Shown: positions 1-8,836 of the stretch, piece by piece
Numbering within the stretch: the first letter of the stretch is position 1
Layout: each line of letters starts with the position of its first letter
Assembly: GCA_943370295.1 (NCBI GenBank)
Contig: CALRQL020000008.1
Span: forward strand, 62,001-126,000
From: SB11 sp943370295
GTDB taxonomy: Bacteria > Bacteroidota > Bacteroidia > UBA8524
Direction: 5' to 3'
DNA: 64,000 nt
Program-made: the position numbers and the translations under genes
The notes under the pieces: model-generated
Databases searched by the model: none
Told to the model about the DNA's origin: nothing
The model's input: the letters and a program-made list of their open reading frames with translations, nothing else

Positions 1-119
1 ATTACCTGTGGGCTGGTTCCTGTGTTTAGCCCTAATTTTTCCTCGTCGCTTTTGCACGAAAAAAGGGTGATGGCGCAGATGAGCGCCGCCACCCCCCAAT
101 AAAATCCTGTTTTTTTCAA
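1..119 (-). CDS. DUF4270-type lipoprotein, N-terminal fragment (runs off the window)
   Basis: Reading the minus strand from a TTG at 119 gives an uncut frame to the window edge. The N-terminus has charged KKT, a hydrophobic stretch, then the lipobox LFSC with Cys22 followed by KSDEE, so it looks like an exported lipoprotein. It begins 3 nt after the stop of the glycogen synthase-like gene, so the two should be cotranscribed. In many Bacteroidota the gene after this glycogen synthase homologue encodes a DUF4270 lipoprotein, and the start seen here fits. Only 39 codons are visible, so the family call rests on context. Confidence 0.6.
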   Translation of the reverse strand, partial: MKKTGFYWGVAALICAITLFSCKSDEEKLGLNTGTSPQV

Positions 120-122
120 GTG

Positions 123-941
123 TTAATTGTTACTTGATAATATTTCGTCGTAAAAACGTAAATAATTGTCTGCATATTGTTGGTCATCGTCGTGGGTTAG
201 CACGGGTCTTTCCAACTTGCTAATGGTGTTTTCCACCTCTGGGTCAATATTACCTCCGGCCCTAACTACAGCATCAGCATGTGTAATAGCACCAAGGTAT
301 AGGCCGTTGCATGAGCCGTTATCATAACAGGCCATTTGCTCAGGTTCAATATTGTTAAGGCTGGCTTTGCGGGCGAAATCTTCGCCTAGATTTTCCTGAA
401 ATTCTTTTTCAAAAATGCTGTAAATAACTTTTGAGTTTTTAAATACAGGCTCGTTTTTGTAAATAGTTTTCAGGTAAAGAGGAATAAGACTGGTCATCCA
501 GCCTTGGCAGTGAATAATGTCGGGAGCCCAACCTAATTTTTTAACGGTTTCAAGGGCACCTTTACAAAAAAAGATGGTGCGCTCATCGTTATCAGGGAAA
601 AACTGGTTTTCCTCGTTATGATAAAGCGCTTTGCGGTGAAAGTACTCTTCGTTGTCTAGAAAATACACTTGCATTTTGGCATCGGGTAGAGAGGCTACCT
701 TGATAATCAACGGGTTGTCGTTATCGTCGATGGTGATGTTGATGCCCGAGAGGCGTACTACCTCGTGCAAGCGGTTGCGGCGCTCATTAATCAAGCCAAA
801 ACGAGGGACAAGAACCCTAATTTCGTTGTCTTTTTCTTGAATGGCTTGTGGAAGCAGGCGTGCAATTTCTGAGACTGATGATGTGCTTGTCAGAAAAGGG
901 CTCATTTCTGATGAAACGAACAGAACTTTTTTTCTTCCCAT
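123..941 (-). CDS. Glycogen/starch synthase GT5 catalytic-domain protein, N-terminal domain only
   Basis: The protein opens with KVLFVSSEMSPF and has PDIIHCQGWMTSLIPLYLK near residue 145, both typical of the GT5 (glycogen synthase) N-terminal Rossmann domain. At about 272 residues it is roughly half a normal GlgA and lacks the C-terminal GT-B domain. The KxGGL ADP-glucose loop that should follow the first strand is replaced by a Ser/Thr-rich segment. The longest frame begins at TTG 965, but that codon lies inside a TAnnTTTG promoter box, so ATG 941 is chosen. Divergent from panC. Enzymatic activity is doubtful; a binding or regulatory role is possible. Confidence 0.75.
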   Translation of the reverse strand: MGRKKVLFVSSEMSPFLTSTSSVSEIARLLPQAIQEKDNEIRVLVPRFGLINERRNRLHEVVRLSGINITIDDNDNPLIIKVASLPDAKMQVYFLDNEEYFHRKALYHNEENQFFPDNDERTIFFCKGALETVKKLGWAPDIIHCQGWMTSLIPLYLKTIYKNEPVFKNSKVIYSIFEKEFQENLGEDFARKASLNNIEPEQMACYDNGSCNGLYLGAITHADAVVRAGGNIDPEVENTISKLERPVLTHDDDQQYADNYLRFYDEILSSNN

Positions 942-962
942 ATTGCAGTAAAAATGTGTTTG

Positions 963-970
963 CAAAGTTA
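963..970 (-). promoter_or_regulatory. -7 promoter box TAACTTTG
   Basis: Perfect TAnnTTTG match on the minus strand, 21 nt before ATG 941 of the glycogen synthase-like gene. It overlaps the alternative TTG start and so argues against it. Confidence 0.6.
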
Positions 971-1028
971 CTTAAAATAATCCAATATTGCCAATTTTCC
1001 ACAAAATGATGTTAATAGCTGTAAGTGC

Positions 1029-1874
1029 GTGATTATCTTTACTAAAATATCTCAAATCAATAAATTTTTAACCGGTATCGCGCAAAAAGGCAGCAGTATT
1101 GGCTTTGTTCCTACCATGGGTGCTTTGCACGAGGGGCATCTTACTTTAATCAGAAAGGCTAACGATGAAAATGATGTTTCAGTATGCAGCATTTTTGTGA
1201 ACCCTACGCAGTTTAATAACCCCGAAGACCTTAAAAAATATCCCCGCCTGATTGAAAAAGACATTTTGCTGCTTGAAAAAAGCGGTTGTGATGTGCTTTT
1301 TTATCCCAATGCCGACGAGATGTACGCAAAGGATGAGGGCCTGCTAAACGTAGATTTATTGGGCATTGATAAACGGCTGGAAGGCGAACACCGCCCCGGC
1401 CATTTTAAAGGGGTAGCCACTATTGTAAAAAAGTTGTTTGATGCAGTAGCTCCCCACAAAGCCTATTTTGGTCAAAAGGATTATCAGCAGGTGCTGGTGG
1501 TGAAAACTATGGTGAAGCAACTGAACGTGCCGATTGAAATTATTGCGGTGCCAACGGTGAGGGAGGAAAGCGGACTGGCTATGAGCTCACGGAATTTGAG
1601 GTTGACGGATGAGGAAAGAGAGAATGCTGCCGAAATATACAGGGTGTTGGTGTGGGCAAAAGAACACCTTACCACGCTGGAAGCCGGTGAGATTGAAAAA
1701 GTAGGAGGGGAGATGCTGGCAAAAATTCCCGGTGCTGCGGTTGAATATTTTGAACTGGCGGACGGTGAAACCCTTGTCCCGCTGGTTGAATATAGTACGG
1801 GTAAAAAAGTGGTAGCATTAACCGCCGTTCAGGTGGGTGCTGTGCGGCTTATTGATAATATGGAGCTTGCTTAA
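1029..1874 (+). CDS. panC: Pantothenate synthetase
   Basis: Joins pantoate and beta-alanine using ATP to make pantothenate, a step of coenzyme A synthesis in the cytoplasm. Family signatures are all present: the HIGH-type PTMGALHEGH at residues 28-37, FGQKDYQQ from residue 147, and SSRN at 186-189 in the KMSKS-like loop. The length of 281 residues is normal. The start is GTG at 1029. The stop overlaps the stop of the convergent gene on the other strand by a few bases, so no terminator separates them. panD and panB are not in the window. Confidence 0.97.
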   Translation: MIIFTKISQINKFLTGIAQKGSSIGFVPTMGALHEGHLTLIRKANDENDVSVCSIFVNPTQFNNPEDLKKYPRLIEKDILLLEKSGCDVLFYPNADEMYAKDEGLLNVDLLGIDKRLEGEHRPGHFKGVATIVKKLFDAVAPHKAYFGQKDYQQVLVVKTMVKQLNVPIEIIAVPTVREESGLAMSSRNLRLTDEERENAAEIYRVLVWAKEHLTTLEAGEIEKVGGEMLAKIPGAAVEYFELADGETLVPLVEYSTGKKVVALTAVQVGAVRLIDNMELA

Positions 1875-2338
1875 AATTCTTTAAAAAGGCCGGAGATTAA
1901 AAACTCCATAAAGTACCAACGCCCGTTGTGCCGCAATGCAGCTATTGTAATAGCAGCCGTTTTGCTGCCGGTGCTTGTATAAAAAGTGATGCCCCATGGG
2001 CCTTCGTAGCTTTCCCATGGGTTTTCTGCCTCCAAACTATCATAGTGTAGTTGTTTCAAGTCAACTTTTTTCTCCTTAGCGGTTAAAAGTATTTCTTCAA
2101 AATCATTTTTCAGTTTCAGGCTACCGCTGGTTTTTTCCAATATTTGCTCATCAGTAAACGTTTTTGCCTCCGGATAAACCGCCCTGTATACCTCGGGAGA
2201 GGCGACCAGCTTTTTCAGGTCTTCAATGTTGCCGCTTTGCAGGGCTTGCAAAACTCCTTTACTCAACGCTGCAGAATCTTGGGCGTTGGCGGCAATCAAA
2301 CTAAACAGCGATACAGCGGTTAAAAACAGTTTTTTCAT
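1871..2338 (-). CDS. Secreted protein of unknown function
   Basis: 155 residues with a clear signal peptide (MKKLFLTA, hydrophobic core, ANAQ cleavage site). The mature part starts with a helical segment on limits such as SGNIEDLKKLV and ends in strands with Trp/Tyr residues, reminiscent of small NTF2-like exported proteins, but I do not recognise a named family. Its ATG overlaps the stop of the upstream thioredoxin-like gene in a TAATG junction, so translation is probably coupled and the two may act together in the periplasm. Confidence 0.75.
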   Translation of the reverse strand: MKKLFLTAVSLFSLIAANAQDSAALSKGVLQALQSGNIEDLKKLVASPEVYRAVYPEAKTFTDEQILEKTSGSLKLKNDFEEILLTAKEKKVDLKQLHYDSLEAENPWESYEGPWGITFYTSTGSKTAAITIAALRHNGRWYFMEFLISGLFKEF

Positions 2339-3741
2339 TAGTTTAACTTGTTTTTAAGAATTTTATCAAGGTTTTGAGCATCAATCCGTTTGTATAAGAT
2401 GGTTTTATTTTCATCAAGCACAATAATGGTGGGTGTAGTTCTTGCGTCAAAATCGTTTTTTACATCGGTAAGCACATCACTTATGTGCAGGTTTATCCAA
2501 GCTATGCCTTCATCAGCACTGTATTTTTGCCATTTTTCTTTATCGGCGCCCAACTCTACAGAGTACACCACAAACCCAAAGTCTTTGTATGCTTCATAAA
2601 TGTTTTTAATTTCCTTCACTTCTCGTTTGCAATGGCCGCAATCGGCTTCCCAAATTAGTAAGGCAATGTACTTTGCCTTTACATTGTATAGCGAAGGGGT
2701 AGCATAAGTTTCCGTTTTGGCTTTTATGTCTGCTGCTTTTTGGCCGCATAGGCAGGCAGACAGGCTGTTTGCATTATCAACTATCTTTTTTTGGTTTTCA
2801 GCCTCTACCCAATCGGCCAAACCTGTTTCGTAGTATTTTTTCGCCAGTTTCACATAAACAGCATCAAAGCAAACGGTTTTGGAAGCTGCGTAGTAGTTTA
2901 AAAACCAAGTAACGTTGTATTTAAAAAACTCACGGTTATTTTTTCCAAGTTGTATAATGTAATCAGCTGATGCAAACGCAGAATCGTAATGAGATACCGT
3001 TAGGTTTTCCATGTATTCCGTGATTCGTTGGTGATAGACGGGAGAATACAGCAAACCGGAAAAATTAAAATCAAAATCGCCCCAAAAAAGATTGCGGTAA
3101 TAATAAAACCGGTCGTTGTTATCAGTAATAGTTTCAGGAATGGAAGGCCTGCGCGCGGCCAACAACAGTTTTGAAAGCATTTTACCCTTAAAATCAGCAA
3201 TTATCTTATTTTGAAAAGTTTCTACTTCTGCGTCAAGTGCTGCCAGTTTTTTATCAATATCATCGGCATCGGCCTTTTTGGCCGGATTTTTAAGATATAT
3301 TTCCTTCAGTGTGTTTAATGGTTCTGCTTCTTCCTTTTTTTGCTTAATAAATAAGTTATACTCAAAAAGCCGACTGTTTTGCGGCGATTTTTCAGCCGTT
3401 AAAGTCTCTGTGTATTTAGCCGCAGAAAGGGTTTTATCAGCAACATAGTCGGCCTTTATTGTAAAAAACTGTTCCTCCACTATAATTTCAAAGTAGGTTT
3501 CGTTTTCTAAAAAAATGATATAAACACCAGTAGGCAGGGCTGTGTCGCCTTTAAACTCTATTTGGCCTTTATCGTCGGTAATGCCTTCTTGTTTAATGTA
3601 TTGCTTATCGCCATAGTAATAGGCAAGCTTTATATTGCCCGACGGAAATCCGTTAAGTTTAACTTTTATGTTATAGGCCTCTTTTGCCCAAGAAAAGCTA
3701 AATAAACTAATGAAAACCCAAAATAGCAGGTGTTTTTTCAT
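2338..3741 (-). CDS. Exported thioredoxin-like (TlpA/DUF5106-type) thiol-disulfide protein
   Basis: 467 residues with a signal peptide. Residues of about 25-110 form a beta-rich DUF4369-like domain (DDKGQIEFKGDTALPTGVY). A helical middle part follows, then a C-terminal thioredoxin fold with LLIWEADCGHCKREV; the redox pair is Cys368 and Cys371. The cis-proline region reads ARTTPTIIV. This arrangement is typical of Bacteroidota periplasmic or cell-envelope reductases of the AhpC/TlpA group. Substrate unknown. The downstream secreted protein starts on its stop codon. Confidence 0.85.
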   Translation of the reverse strand: MKKHLLFWVFISLFSFSWAKEAYNIKVKLNGFPSGNIKLAYYYGDKQYIKQEGITDDKGQIEFKGDTALPTGVYIIFLENETYFEIIVEEQFFTIKADYVADKTLSAAKYTETLTAEKSPQNSRLFEYNLFIKQKKEEAEPLNTLKEIYLKNPAKKADADDIDKKLAALDAEVETFQNKIIADFKGKMLSKLLLAARRPSIPETITDNNDRFYYYRNLFWGDFDFNFSGLLYSPVYHQRITEYMENLTVSHYDSAFASADYIIQLGKNNREFFKYNVTWFLNYYAASKTVCFDAVYVKLAKKYYETGLADWVEAENQKKIVDNANSLSACLCGQKAADIKAKTETYATPSLYNVKAKYIALLIWEADCGHCKREVKEIKNIYEAYKDFGFVVYSVELGADKEKWQKYSADEGIAWINLHISDVLTDVKNDFDARTTPTIIVLDENKTILYKRIDAQNLDKILKNKLN

Positions 3742-3799
3742 ACTGACAAATTACAAAAAAGTTTAATGCTTCCTATTGCCAAAAAGTAAAAGGTGTTTG

Positions 3800-4190
3800 G
3801 CGTTTAACTCGCTCCCCTCTGCAAGGGAAGGAAAACAGGGTTCTTCCCGCATCCTGTCATTAACGCCTGCGCGGGAATCTCAGTTTCGACCACTCTAACC
3901 CATCGGGAATAAATCCCGAGTTATTTATCATGGCGGCAGGTCTGCGTGCCTGTCGCAGAAGGACCCCTACCCGATTATTCATTAGCCCGACGTTCAAATA
4001 GTCGGCTTCCCCTGTAGGGGAAGGAAAAGTTGATAGACAGCCAGCAAAACATTAAGTCAGGAAGGGGTCACGGTCCTGCGCGCGGCTTCCCTCCTACTAA
4101 GGAGGGACTGAGGGAGGTGTAATTAGCTCCAACCTATGGGAACAAATCCCGACGCTATTGTCGCAAAGCAGATATTGAGAAAGGGGTTAA
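3800..4190. repeat. Repeat-rich intergenic region A
   Basis: This 521-bp gap (3742-4262) holds no credible gene. It contains an inverted, decayed copy of the composite palindromic element (about 3889-3958, with CATCGGGA/TCCCGAG and the CAGGTCTGCG palindrome). Next come the module with ACCCCTACCCGA and the hairpin CTTCCCCTGTAGGGGAAG (about 4010-4027), a CCCTCC/GGAGGG hairpin near 4090-4115, and another decayed CGGGA-type fragment near 4138-4165. Confidence 0.8.
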
Positions 4191-4232
4191 AACACAGTAA
4201 GCAAATAGTTAGGAAGGGGTAACGCAAATTCA

Positions 4233-4240
4233 TATTTTTG
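4233..4240 (+). promoter_or_regulatory. -7 promoter box TATTTTTG
   Basis: Perfect TAnnTTTG match 22 nt before the ATG of the M1 peptidase gene, just beyond the repeat region. Confidence 0.55.
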
Positions 4241-4262
4241 CTCAATACACAACTCTAACCGC

Positions 4263-6722
4263 ATGAAGAAAATTATACTACCACTTCTTATTCTTTTCAC
4301 GATAAATACCGTTAAGGCGCAACAAGATTTTGTATGCCACCCGCACGATGATAAGTTAACCCCCCGTGAACATCCTGTTGATATTACCCGAATGAAAGTT
4401 GAGGTGTCTTTTGTTCCTGAGAAAAAACTGGTAAAAGGCAAAGTTACCCATACTTTTATCCCTCTACGCAGCGTGGTTGACTCTGTCTTTTTTGATGCCC
4501 CCGGAATAAAAATACAATCGGCACAACTGAACGGTAAGGACATAAAGTTTACTACCAATAGCGACGGTGTTACCGTTTTCCCAAGCCCCGCTTTAGCATA
4601 CAGCAAAGACAATAAAGCCTACGACTTGGTGTTTGTGTACGAAGCAACTCCAAAACGCGGTATTTATTTTATTGGTTGGGACCAACCCGAAGACCCTACT
4701 AATACTAACCCGTGGAGAATACGCAGGCAAGTATGGACACAAGGACAGGGCATAGACAACCGCCATTGGATACCCATGTACGACGATGCCAACGATAAGT
4801 TTATTAGCGAAACTGTTGTGACGTTTGATAAGAAATACAAAGTGCTTTCGAACGGTAACAAGCTGACTGAAAAAGACAACGGGAATAACACTAAAACGTG
4901 GCATTATGCTATGACTAAGCCCCATGCAGGTTACCTGTTGATGCTGGGTATTGGTGAGTATGAAATTCGCCAAAGCAAAACATCAAGAGGAACTCCGCTA
5001 TACTTTTGGTACTATCCTGATTTGAAAGAGTGGGTAGAACCTACCTACCGCTACACCGAAAAGATGTTTGACTTGCTGGAAAAAGAAACCGGCATCCCTT
5101 ACCCTTGGGAAAGCTATGCTGAGATTATGGTGCAGGACTTTTTGTATGGCGCAATGGAAAACACTACGGCCACCATCTTTGGCGATTTCTTTTATGTAGA
5201 TAACCGCGCTTTCTTAGACCGTAACTATGTAGGTGTAAACTGCCACGAGCTTACCCACCAATGGTTCGGCGATTATATTACCCACCGCAGCCACAGCGAA
5301 ATGTGGTTGCACGAAAGTTACGCTACTTACTACCCAAAACTGTGGGTGCTTCGTGAAGAAGGCGTAGCCCCCTACCAATGGGCGTTGAAAAGTGAAATGG
5401 ACAGGGCCTTGGAGGCCGGCAAAAAAGACAGCTATCCGGTGCGTCACTCAATGGGCGGTTCAGCAAGAGTGTACCCCAAAGGCTCTGTAATTATCGGGAT
5501 GTTGAAAGACGAACTGGGCGAAGCTGATTTTAACCGTGCCTTAAACCATTACTTAACTAAAAACGCCTATAAAAACGTTGAAACCAACGATTTATACCAA
5601 GCAATACAAGACGTTTTAGGACTTTCGCCCTCGTGGTTTTTTGAGCAATGGTTATACAAAGGCGGAGAGCCTCACTACAGCGTGAAATGGGAAGATTTGA
5701 AACTTGAGGGAGGAAACGGACGACGTACTACCCGCGTTCATGTGAAACAAATACACCGTCAAACCGATGTGATAGGTTTGTTTAAAATGCACTTTGATAT
5801 TGAGGTGTATTACCAAAACGGTACCCATACCCGCCAGCGTGTTTGGGTTGAGAAAGAAGACGAAACGTTTGATATACCGAATGCCAATAACGACGGGGTG
5901 GCTTTTGTGGTGTTTGATGCAGGCAATAAGGTGTTGAAAAACCTTACTTATGCCCGTTCTTATAATGAACTGGAACGACAAGCACTGGGGGCTAACGAGC
6001 CTATTGACCGCTATTTGGCGTTGCTGGAACTGAAGAATACTGATATTGAAAAGAAACGGGGCTTGCTGCATAAAGTAATTGATGAGGCTTCATTTTATGG
6101 CCTTAGAGCTGAAGCAGCAGCCCAATTGGCCAATGATACCGCCAGCCCCAAACACATTGTAAAGGCATTAAAAGATGCAAATGTTAATGTGCGCAAGGCA
6201 GTAGTTAACGCCATGAATAAGGTGCCTTTTGAATTACTGCTTGATGTGGAGGCATTGCTAAAAGACTCATCGTACGTGGTGATTGAAACAGCCTTTGACA
6301 AATTGTGCAAAGACTATCCGGATTTACGTGAACGCTTTTTAGAGGCAACCAAAGATGTTTTGGGGATGAACAATGCCATGCGCATTAAATGGCTTGAAGC
6401 TGCGGGCAGCATGGTTGCCACTGCTAAGCCCGAGTACTGGATACAATTAACGGCATTTGCCGGGCCTGGGTATGAGTTTCGCACAAGGTTGAATGCTTTT
6501 GAAGCGTTGAAACGCCTGAACCTGTTTAATCAAAACGTGTTTAACAATCTTTTAGATGCCGCTGCTGCTCAAAACAGCCGTTTGGCAGGTCCTGCATACA
6601 GCACGCTTGAGTTTTTCATCAAGCAGTCGCAAAACAAGGCCAACGCAAAGTTCTTTTTGAGCCTTACCCCACAAACCGGCAAAAAGGCTGAACTTGTGAA
6701 ACAATTGGGAATAGTAGATTAG
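4263..6722 (+). CDS. M1-family aminopeptidase, exported
   Basis: Zinc metallopeptidase that removes N-terminal residues from peptides. The signal peptide ends near VKAQ, so it acts in the periplasm or outside. The exopeptidase motif GAMEN is at 296-300 and the zinc site is HELTH at 328-332 with the third ligand Glu351 (HExxHx18E). The N-terminal beta domain spans about 25-225. The last 230 residues are alpha-helical with HEAT-like repeats (HIVKALKDANVNVRKAVVNAM). The length of 819 is usual for the Bacteroidota branch. Own promoter box; ends at a bidirectional terminator. Confidence 0.95.
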   Translation: MKKIILPLLILFTINTVKAQQDFVCHPHDDKLTPREHPVDITRMKVEVSFVPEKKLVKGKVTHTFIPLRSVVDSVFFDAPGIKIQSAQLNGKDIKFTTNSDGVTVFPSPALAYSKDNKAYDLVFVYEATPKRGIYFIGWDQPEDPTNTNPWRIRRQVWTQGQGIDNRHWIPMYDDANDKFISETVVTFDKKYKVLSNGNKLTEKDNGNNTKTWHYAMTKPHAGYLLMLGIGEYEIRQSKTSRGTPLYFWYYPDLKEWVEPTYRYTEKMFDLLEKETGIPYPWESYAEIMVQDFLYGAMENTTATIFGDFFYVDNRAFLDRNYVGVNCHELTHQWFGDYITHRSHSEMWLHESYATYYPKLWVLREEGVAPYQWALKSEMDRALEAGKKDSYPVRHSMGGSARVYPKGSVIIGMLKDELGEADFNRALNHYLTKNAYKNVETNDLYQAIQDVLGLSPSWFFEQWLYKGGEPHYSVKWEDLKLEGGNGRRTTRVHVKQIHRQTDVIGLFKMHFDIEVYYQNGTHTRQRVWVEKEDETFDIPNANNDGVAFVVFDAGNKVLKNLTYARSYNELERQALGANEPIDRYLALLELKNTDIEKKRGLLHKVIDEASFYGLRAEAAAQLANDTASPKHIVKALKDANVNVRKAVVNAMNKVPFELLLDVEALLKDSSYVVIETAFDKLCKDYPDLRERFLEATKDVLGMNNAMRIKWLEAAGSMVATAKPEYWIQLTAFAGPGYEFRTRLNAFEALKRLNLFNQNVFNNLLDAAAAQNSRLAGPAYSTLEFFIKQSQNKANAKFFLSLTPQTGKKAELVKQLGIVD

Positions 6723-6750
6723 TCTTAGAGTTAGCATTAGCCTTAAATAA

Positions 6751-6782
6751 AAATCCCCCGAAAGCATACTTTCGGGGGATTT
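6751..6782. terminator. Bidirectional rho-independent terminator
   Basis: Perfect 14-bp stem (AAATCCCCCGAAAG and its complement) with a 4-nt CATA loop. It carries A-runs and T-runs on either side, so it can stop both the M1 peptidase gene (+) and the PfkB gene (-), which converge here. Confidence 0.9.
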
Positions 6783-6804
6783 TATGTTTTATAGCCGGTA
6801 CAGC

Positions 6805-7737
6805 TTAGGCAGTTTCAACCAGTTCAATATCAAATTGAGACAGGTTTTTAAATTGCTGTATACGGTCGTTAATCTCTTTTTGGCTTAGGTTTACCAAACG
6901 TTCCGTTCCGAACTTCTCTACGCAGAAAGAAGCCATCGCCGAGCCGTAAATAATAGCACGTTTCATGTTTTCAAAGCTCACGTCTTCAGTTTGGCTTAAA
7001 TAACCGATAAAACCACCCGCAAAGGTATCACCGGCACCTGTTGGGTCAAAAACATCTTCAAGCGGCAATGCAGGGGCAAAAAACACTTCGTTTTGGTGGA
7101 ACAATAAGGCACCGTGCTCTCCTTTTTTGATAATCAAAAACTGAGGGCCCATCGCCATTATCTTTTTTGCAGCTTTCACCAACGAGTATTCGCCTGAAAG
7201 TTCGCGGGCTTCTTCGTCGTTAATGGTCAATACGTCCACCATTTTCAACGTTTGACGCAAATCATCCATGGCAATCTGCATCCAAAAGTTCATAGTGTCC
7301 ATAACAATCAATCGAGGACGTTTTGCCAAACGGTTAATTACCGTTTCCTGCACCTTTGGGGTAAGGTTGCCCAGCATCAAAAACTCACAGTTTTGGTAGC
7401 TTTCAGGAATAATAGGGTCAAAATCACCCAATACGTTCAATTCAGTAACTAGCGTATCGCGGCTGTTCATGTCGTTGTGGTACTTTCCGCTCCAAAAAAA
7501 CGATTTCTCGCCTTGCTTAATCTGCAAACCGTCGGTATTAATACCGTGTTGTTGCATCATCGCAATATCAGTTTTGGGGAAATCTTCGCCCACCACGGCC
7601 ACTAAGTTCACATCTTTGGTGAAATAGGAAGCACTAAGGCTGATATAGGTAGCTGCACCACCAATAATTTTGTCGGTTTTGCCAAATGGCGTTTCGATGG
7701 CATCAAATGCTACTGAGCCGATTACAAGTAAACTCAT
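6805..7737 (-). CDS. PfkB-family sugar/nucleoside kinase
   Basis: Cytoplasmic kinase of the ribokinase superfamily. The N-terminal GSVAFDAIETPFG and GGAATYIS segments and the C-terminal DPTGAGDTFAGG match the PfkB signatures; the catalytic base is Asp237. Substrate cannot be read from sequence; the Bacteroidota group is close to adenosine kinase and ribokinase types. The longest frame starts at TTG 7764, but ATG 7737 starts right at the first strand (MSLLVIGS) and is preferred, giving 310 residues. Confidence 0.9.
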   Translation of the reverse strand: MSLLVIGSVAFDAIETPFGKTDKIIGGAATYISLSASYFTKDVNLVAVVGEDFPKTDIAMMQQHGINTDGLQIKQGEKSFFWSGKYHNDMNSRDTLVTELNVLGDFDPIIPESYQNCEFLMLGNLTPKVQETVINRLAKRPRLIVMDTMNFWMQIAMDDLRQTLKMVDVLTINDEEARELSGEYSLVKAAKKIMAMGPQFLIIKKGEHGALLFHQNEVFFAPALPLEDVFDPTGAGDTFAGGFIGYLSQTEDVSFENMKRAIIYGSAMASFCVEKFGTERLVNLSQKEINDRIQQFKNLSQFDIELVETA

Positions 7738-7800
7738 CAGATTTTTAAAAATTTTTTTATGCAAATATTGCGTTTTTAAATCTTAAATCCTATCATTGCA

Positions 7801-7818
7801 GTCCTTTTTTGAAAGGAC
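7801..7818. repeat. Small hairpin upstream of tRNA-Asn
   Basis: GTCCTTT and AAAGGAC separated by a 4-nt loop. It lies in the 137-bp gap between the start of the PfkB gene and the tRNA. Function unknown; possibly part of the tRNA leader. Confidence 0.35.
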
Positions 7819-7874
7819 AACCGGTAACAAACCTTGATAAGCCAAAGGCTGGCAAGGTGAGTTAAACAAAAAAT

Positions 7875-7948
7875 TCCTCGATAGCTCAGCCGGTTAGAGC
7901 ACCTGACTGTTAATCAGGGGGTCGCTGGTTCGAGTCCAGCTCGGGGAG
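7875..7948 (+). tRNA. tRNA-Asn (anticodon GTT)
   Basis: A 74-nt cloverleaf. The acceptor stem pairs TCCTCGA (7875-7881) with TCGGGGA (7941-7947), with one G-U pair. The anticodon stem CCTGA/TCAGG encloses the loop CTGTTAA with GTT at 7909-7911, and the T arm has GGTTCGAGTCC. CCA is not encoded. A rho-independent terminator follows directly. The 3' part of the gene plus this terminator is repeated about 0.9 kb downstream. Confidence 0.95.
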
Positions 7949-7995
7949 CTAAAATCAAAGCCATCTCAGTTCGGGATGGCTTTTTTGTTTATGTT
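7932..7995 (+). repeat. Direct repeat 1 (att-like): tRNA-Asn 3' end plus terminator
   Basis: 64 bp running from the T-arm (GAGTCCAGCTCGGGG) through the terminator to TTTATGTT. It matches 8837-8900 with only a few differences (AGCT against GGCA just after the tRNA). The pair brackets the toxin gene pair, as integration duplicates at tRNA genes do. Confidence 0.85.
7957..7986 (+). terminator. Terminator of tRNA-Asn
   Basis: AAAGCCATC, a 9-nt loop, GATGGC and a run of six T. The same hairpin is copied at 8862-8892. Confidence 0.85.
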
Positions 7996-8048
7996 GGTTT
8001 AGGTAGCCAAGAAACACCTATTGCTTGTGTATAGTGGCATAAGTTTCG

Positions 8049-8056
8049 TAAATTTG
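8049..8056 (+). promoter_or_regulatory. -7 promoter box TAAATTTG
   Basis: Perfect TAnnTTTG match. A possible -33 TTG is at 8025-8027. The start codon of the small gene follows after only 4 nt, so the message is predicted to be leaderless. Confidence 0.6.
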
Positions 8057-8060
8057 TAAT

Positions 8061-8222
8061 ATGAAAATGTCTCTAAAAGTTAGTAAGCGAGTTGATTCTT
8101 ATCTTAAAAGGATGGAAGAGGCTATGCCCGAAATAAAGAGGCAAATTGAGGTTTACGAGAAAAATATCCAATCTGGCAAATTGATTAAGCCAAAAATTGC
8201 CCCTCAATTTAATAATGCCTAA
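8061..8222 (+). CDS. Small charged protein, putative antitoxin of the zeta-type toxin
   Basis: 53 residues starting MKMSLKVSKRVDSYLKRM, highly charged and predicted helical. Its stop overlaps the start of the toxin gene by 8 nt, as in toxin-antitoxin operons, and it has its own promoter box. I do not recognise a family, and it does not look like the classical epsilon antitoxin. The antitoxin role is inferred only from position, size and overlap. Confidence 0.6.
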   Translation: MKMSLKVSKRVDSYLKRMEEAMPEIKRQIEVYEKNIQSGKLIKPKIAPQFNNA

Positions 8223-8808
8223 ACCCGTTTTGTTGGTAATTGCCGGATGCAACGGTGCCGGGAAATCTTCCTTTTCAAAATTACTTTCTCCCTCCGGTCT
8301 TGTTCCCTTTGATTATGACTTGCACTTTCTGAAGTTTTATGAAGGAATTATTGAGTCTGAACTGCGCGAGACAATGGCTCATAATATGGCTTTTGAAGAA
8401 TTAGAAAATCAGATAAAGAACGCTATTTTAGCAAATAAGGATTTTTGTTACGAAACTAATTTTAACCATACTCCTTTACATTGGCCAAAACTTTTTAAAG
8501 ACAATGGCTATGAACTTCGGATGGTGTTTTTTTCATTAAACTCAATTGAGGAGGCGAAAAGGAGGGTTGCTATAAGGGTTCAAAATGGCGGGCACTTTGT
8601 GCCTGATTATGAAATTGAAAAAAGGTACTATGAAGGTTTTTACAACTTAAACTTGAACTACAAGTTTTTTGATTCTATTGATTTGTTTGATACATCCGTT
8701 TATGGTTCCGAACCAAGCTATGTTTTTTCAATTGAAAACGGGCAATTAATTCTACCTAAAACGTTGCCAAAGTATTTAGAAAAATTATTACCCGATATAT
8801 TAGTTTAA
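8215..8808 (+). CDS. Zeta-toxin-like P-loop kinase
   Basis: 197 residues. Walker A GCNGAGKS is at residues 11-18, followed by an Asp in PFDYD, then CYETNFNH in the position of the zeta toxin substrate loop. RVQNGGHFVPDYEIEKRY corresponds to the zeta/UDP-GlcNAc-kinase lid region. Zeta toxins phosphorylate UDP-N-acetylglucosamine and block wall synthesis; related single-domain proteins may have other small-molecule targets. The longest frame starts at TTG 8197, but ATG 8215 (MPKPVLLVIAG) fits the fold. It sits between two copies of the tRNA-Asn 3' end together with its small partner gene. Confidence 0.8.
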   Translation: MPKPVLLVIAGCNGAGKSSFSKLLSPSGLVPFDYDLHFLKFYEGIIESELRETMAHNMAFEELENQIKNAILANKDFCYETNFNHTPLHWPKLFKDNGYELRMVFFSLNSIEEAKRRVAIRVQNGGHFVPDYEIEKRYYEGFYNLNLNYKFFDSIDLFDTSVYGSEPSYVFSIENGQLILPKTLPKYLEKLLPDILV

Positions 8809-8836
8809 TCAGTACCGAATTTATTTGGGACGGTTA

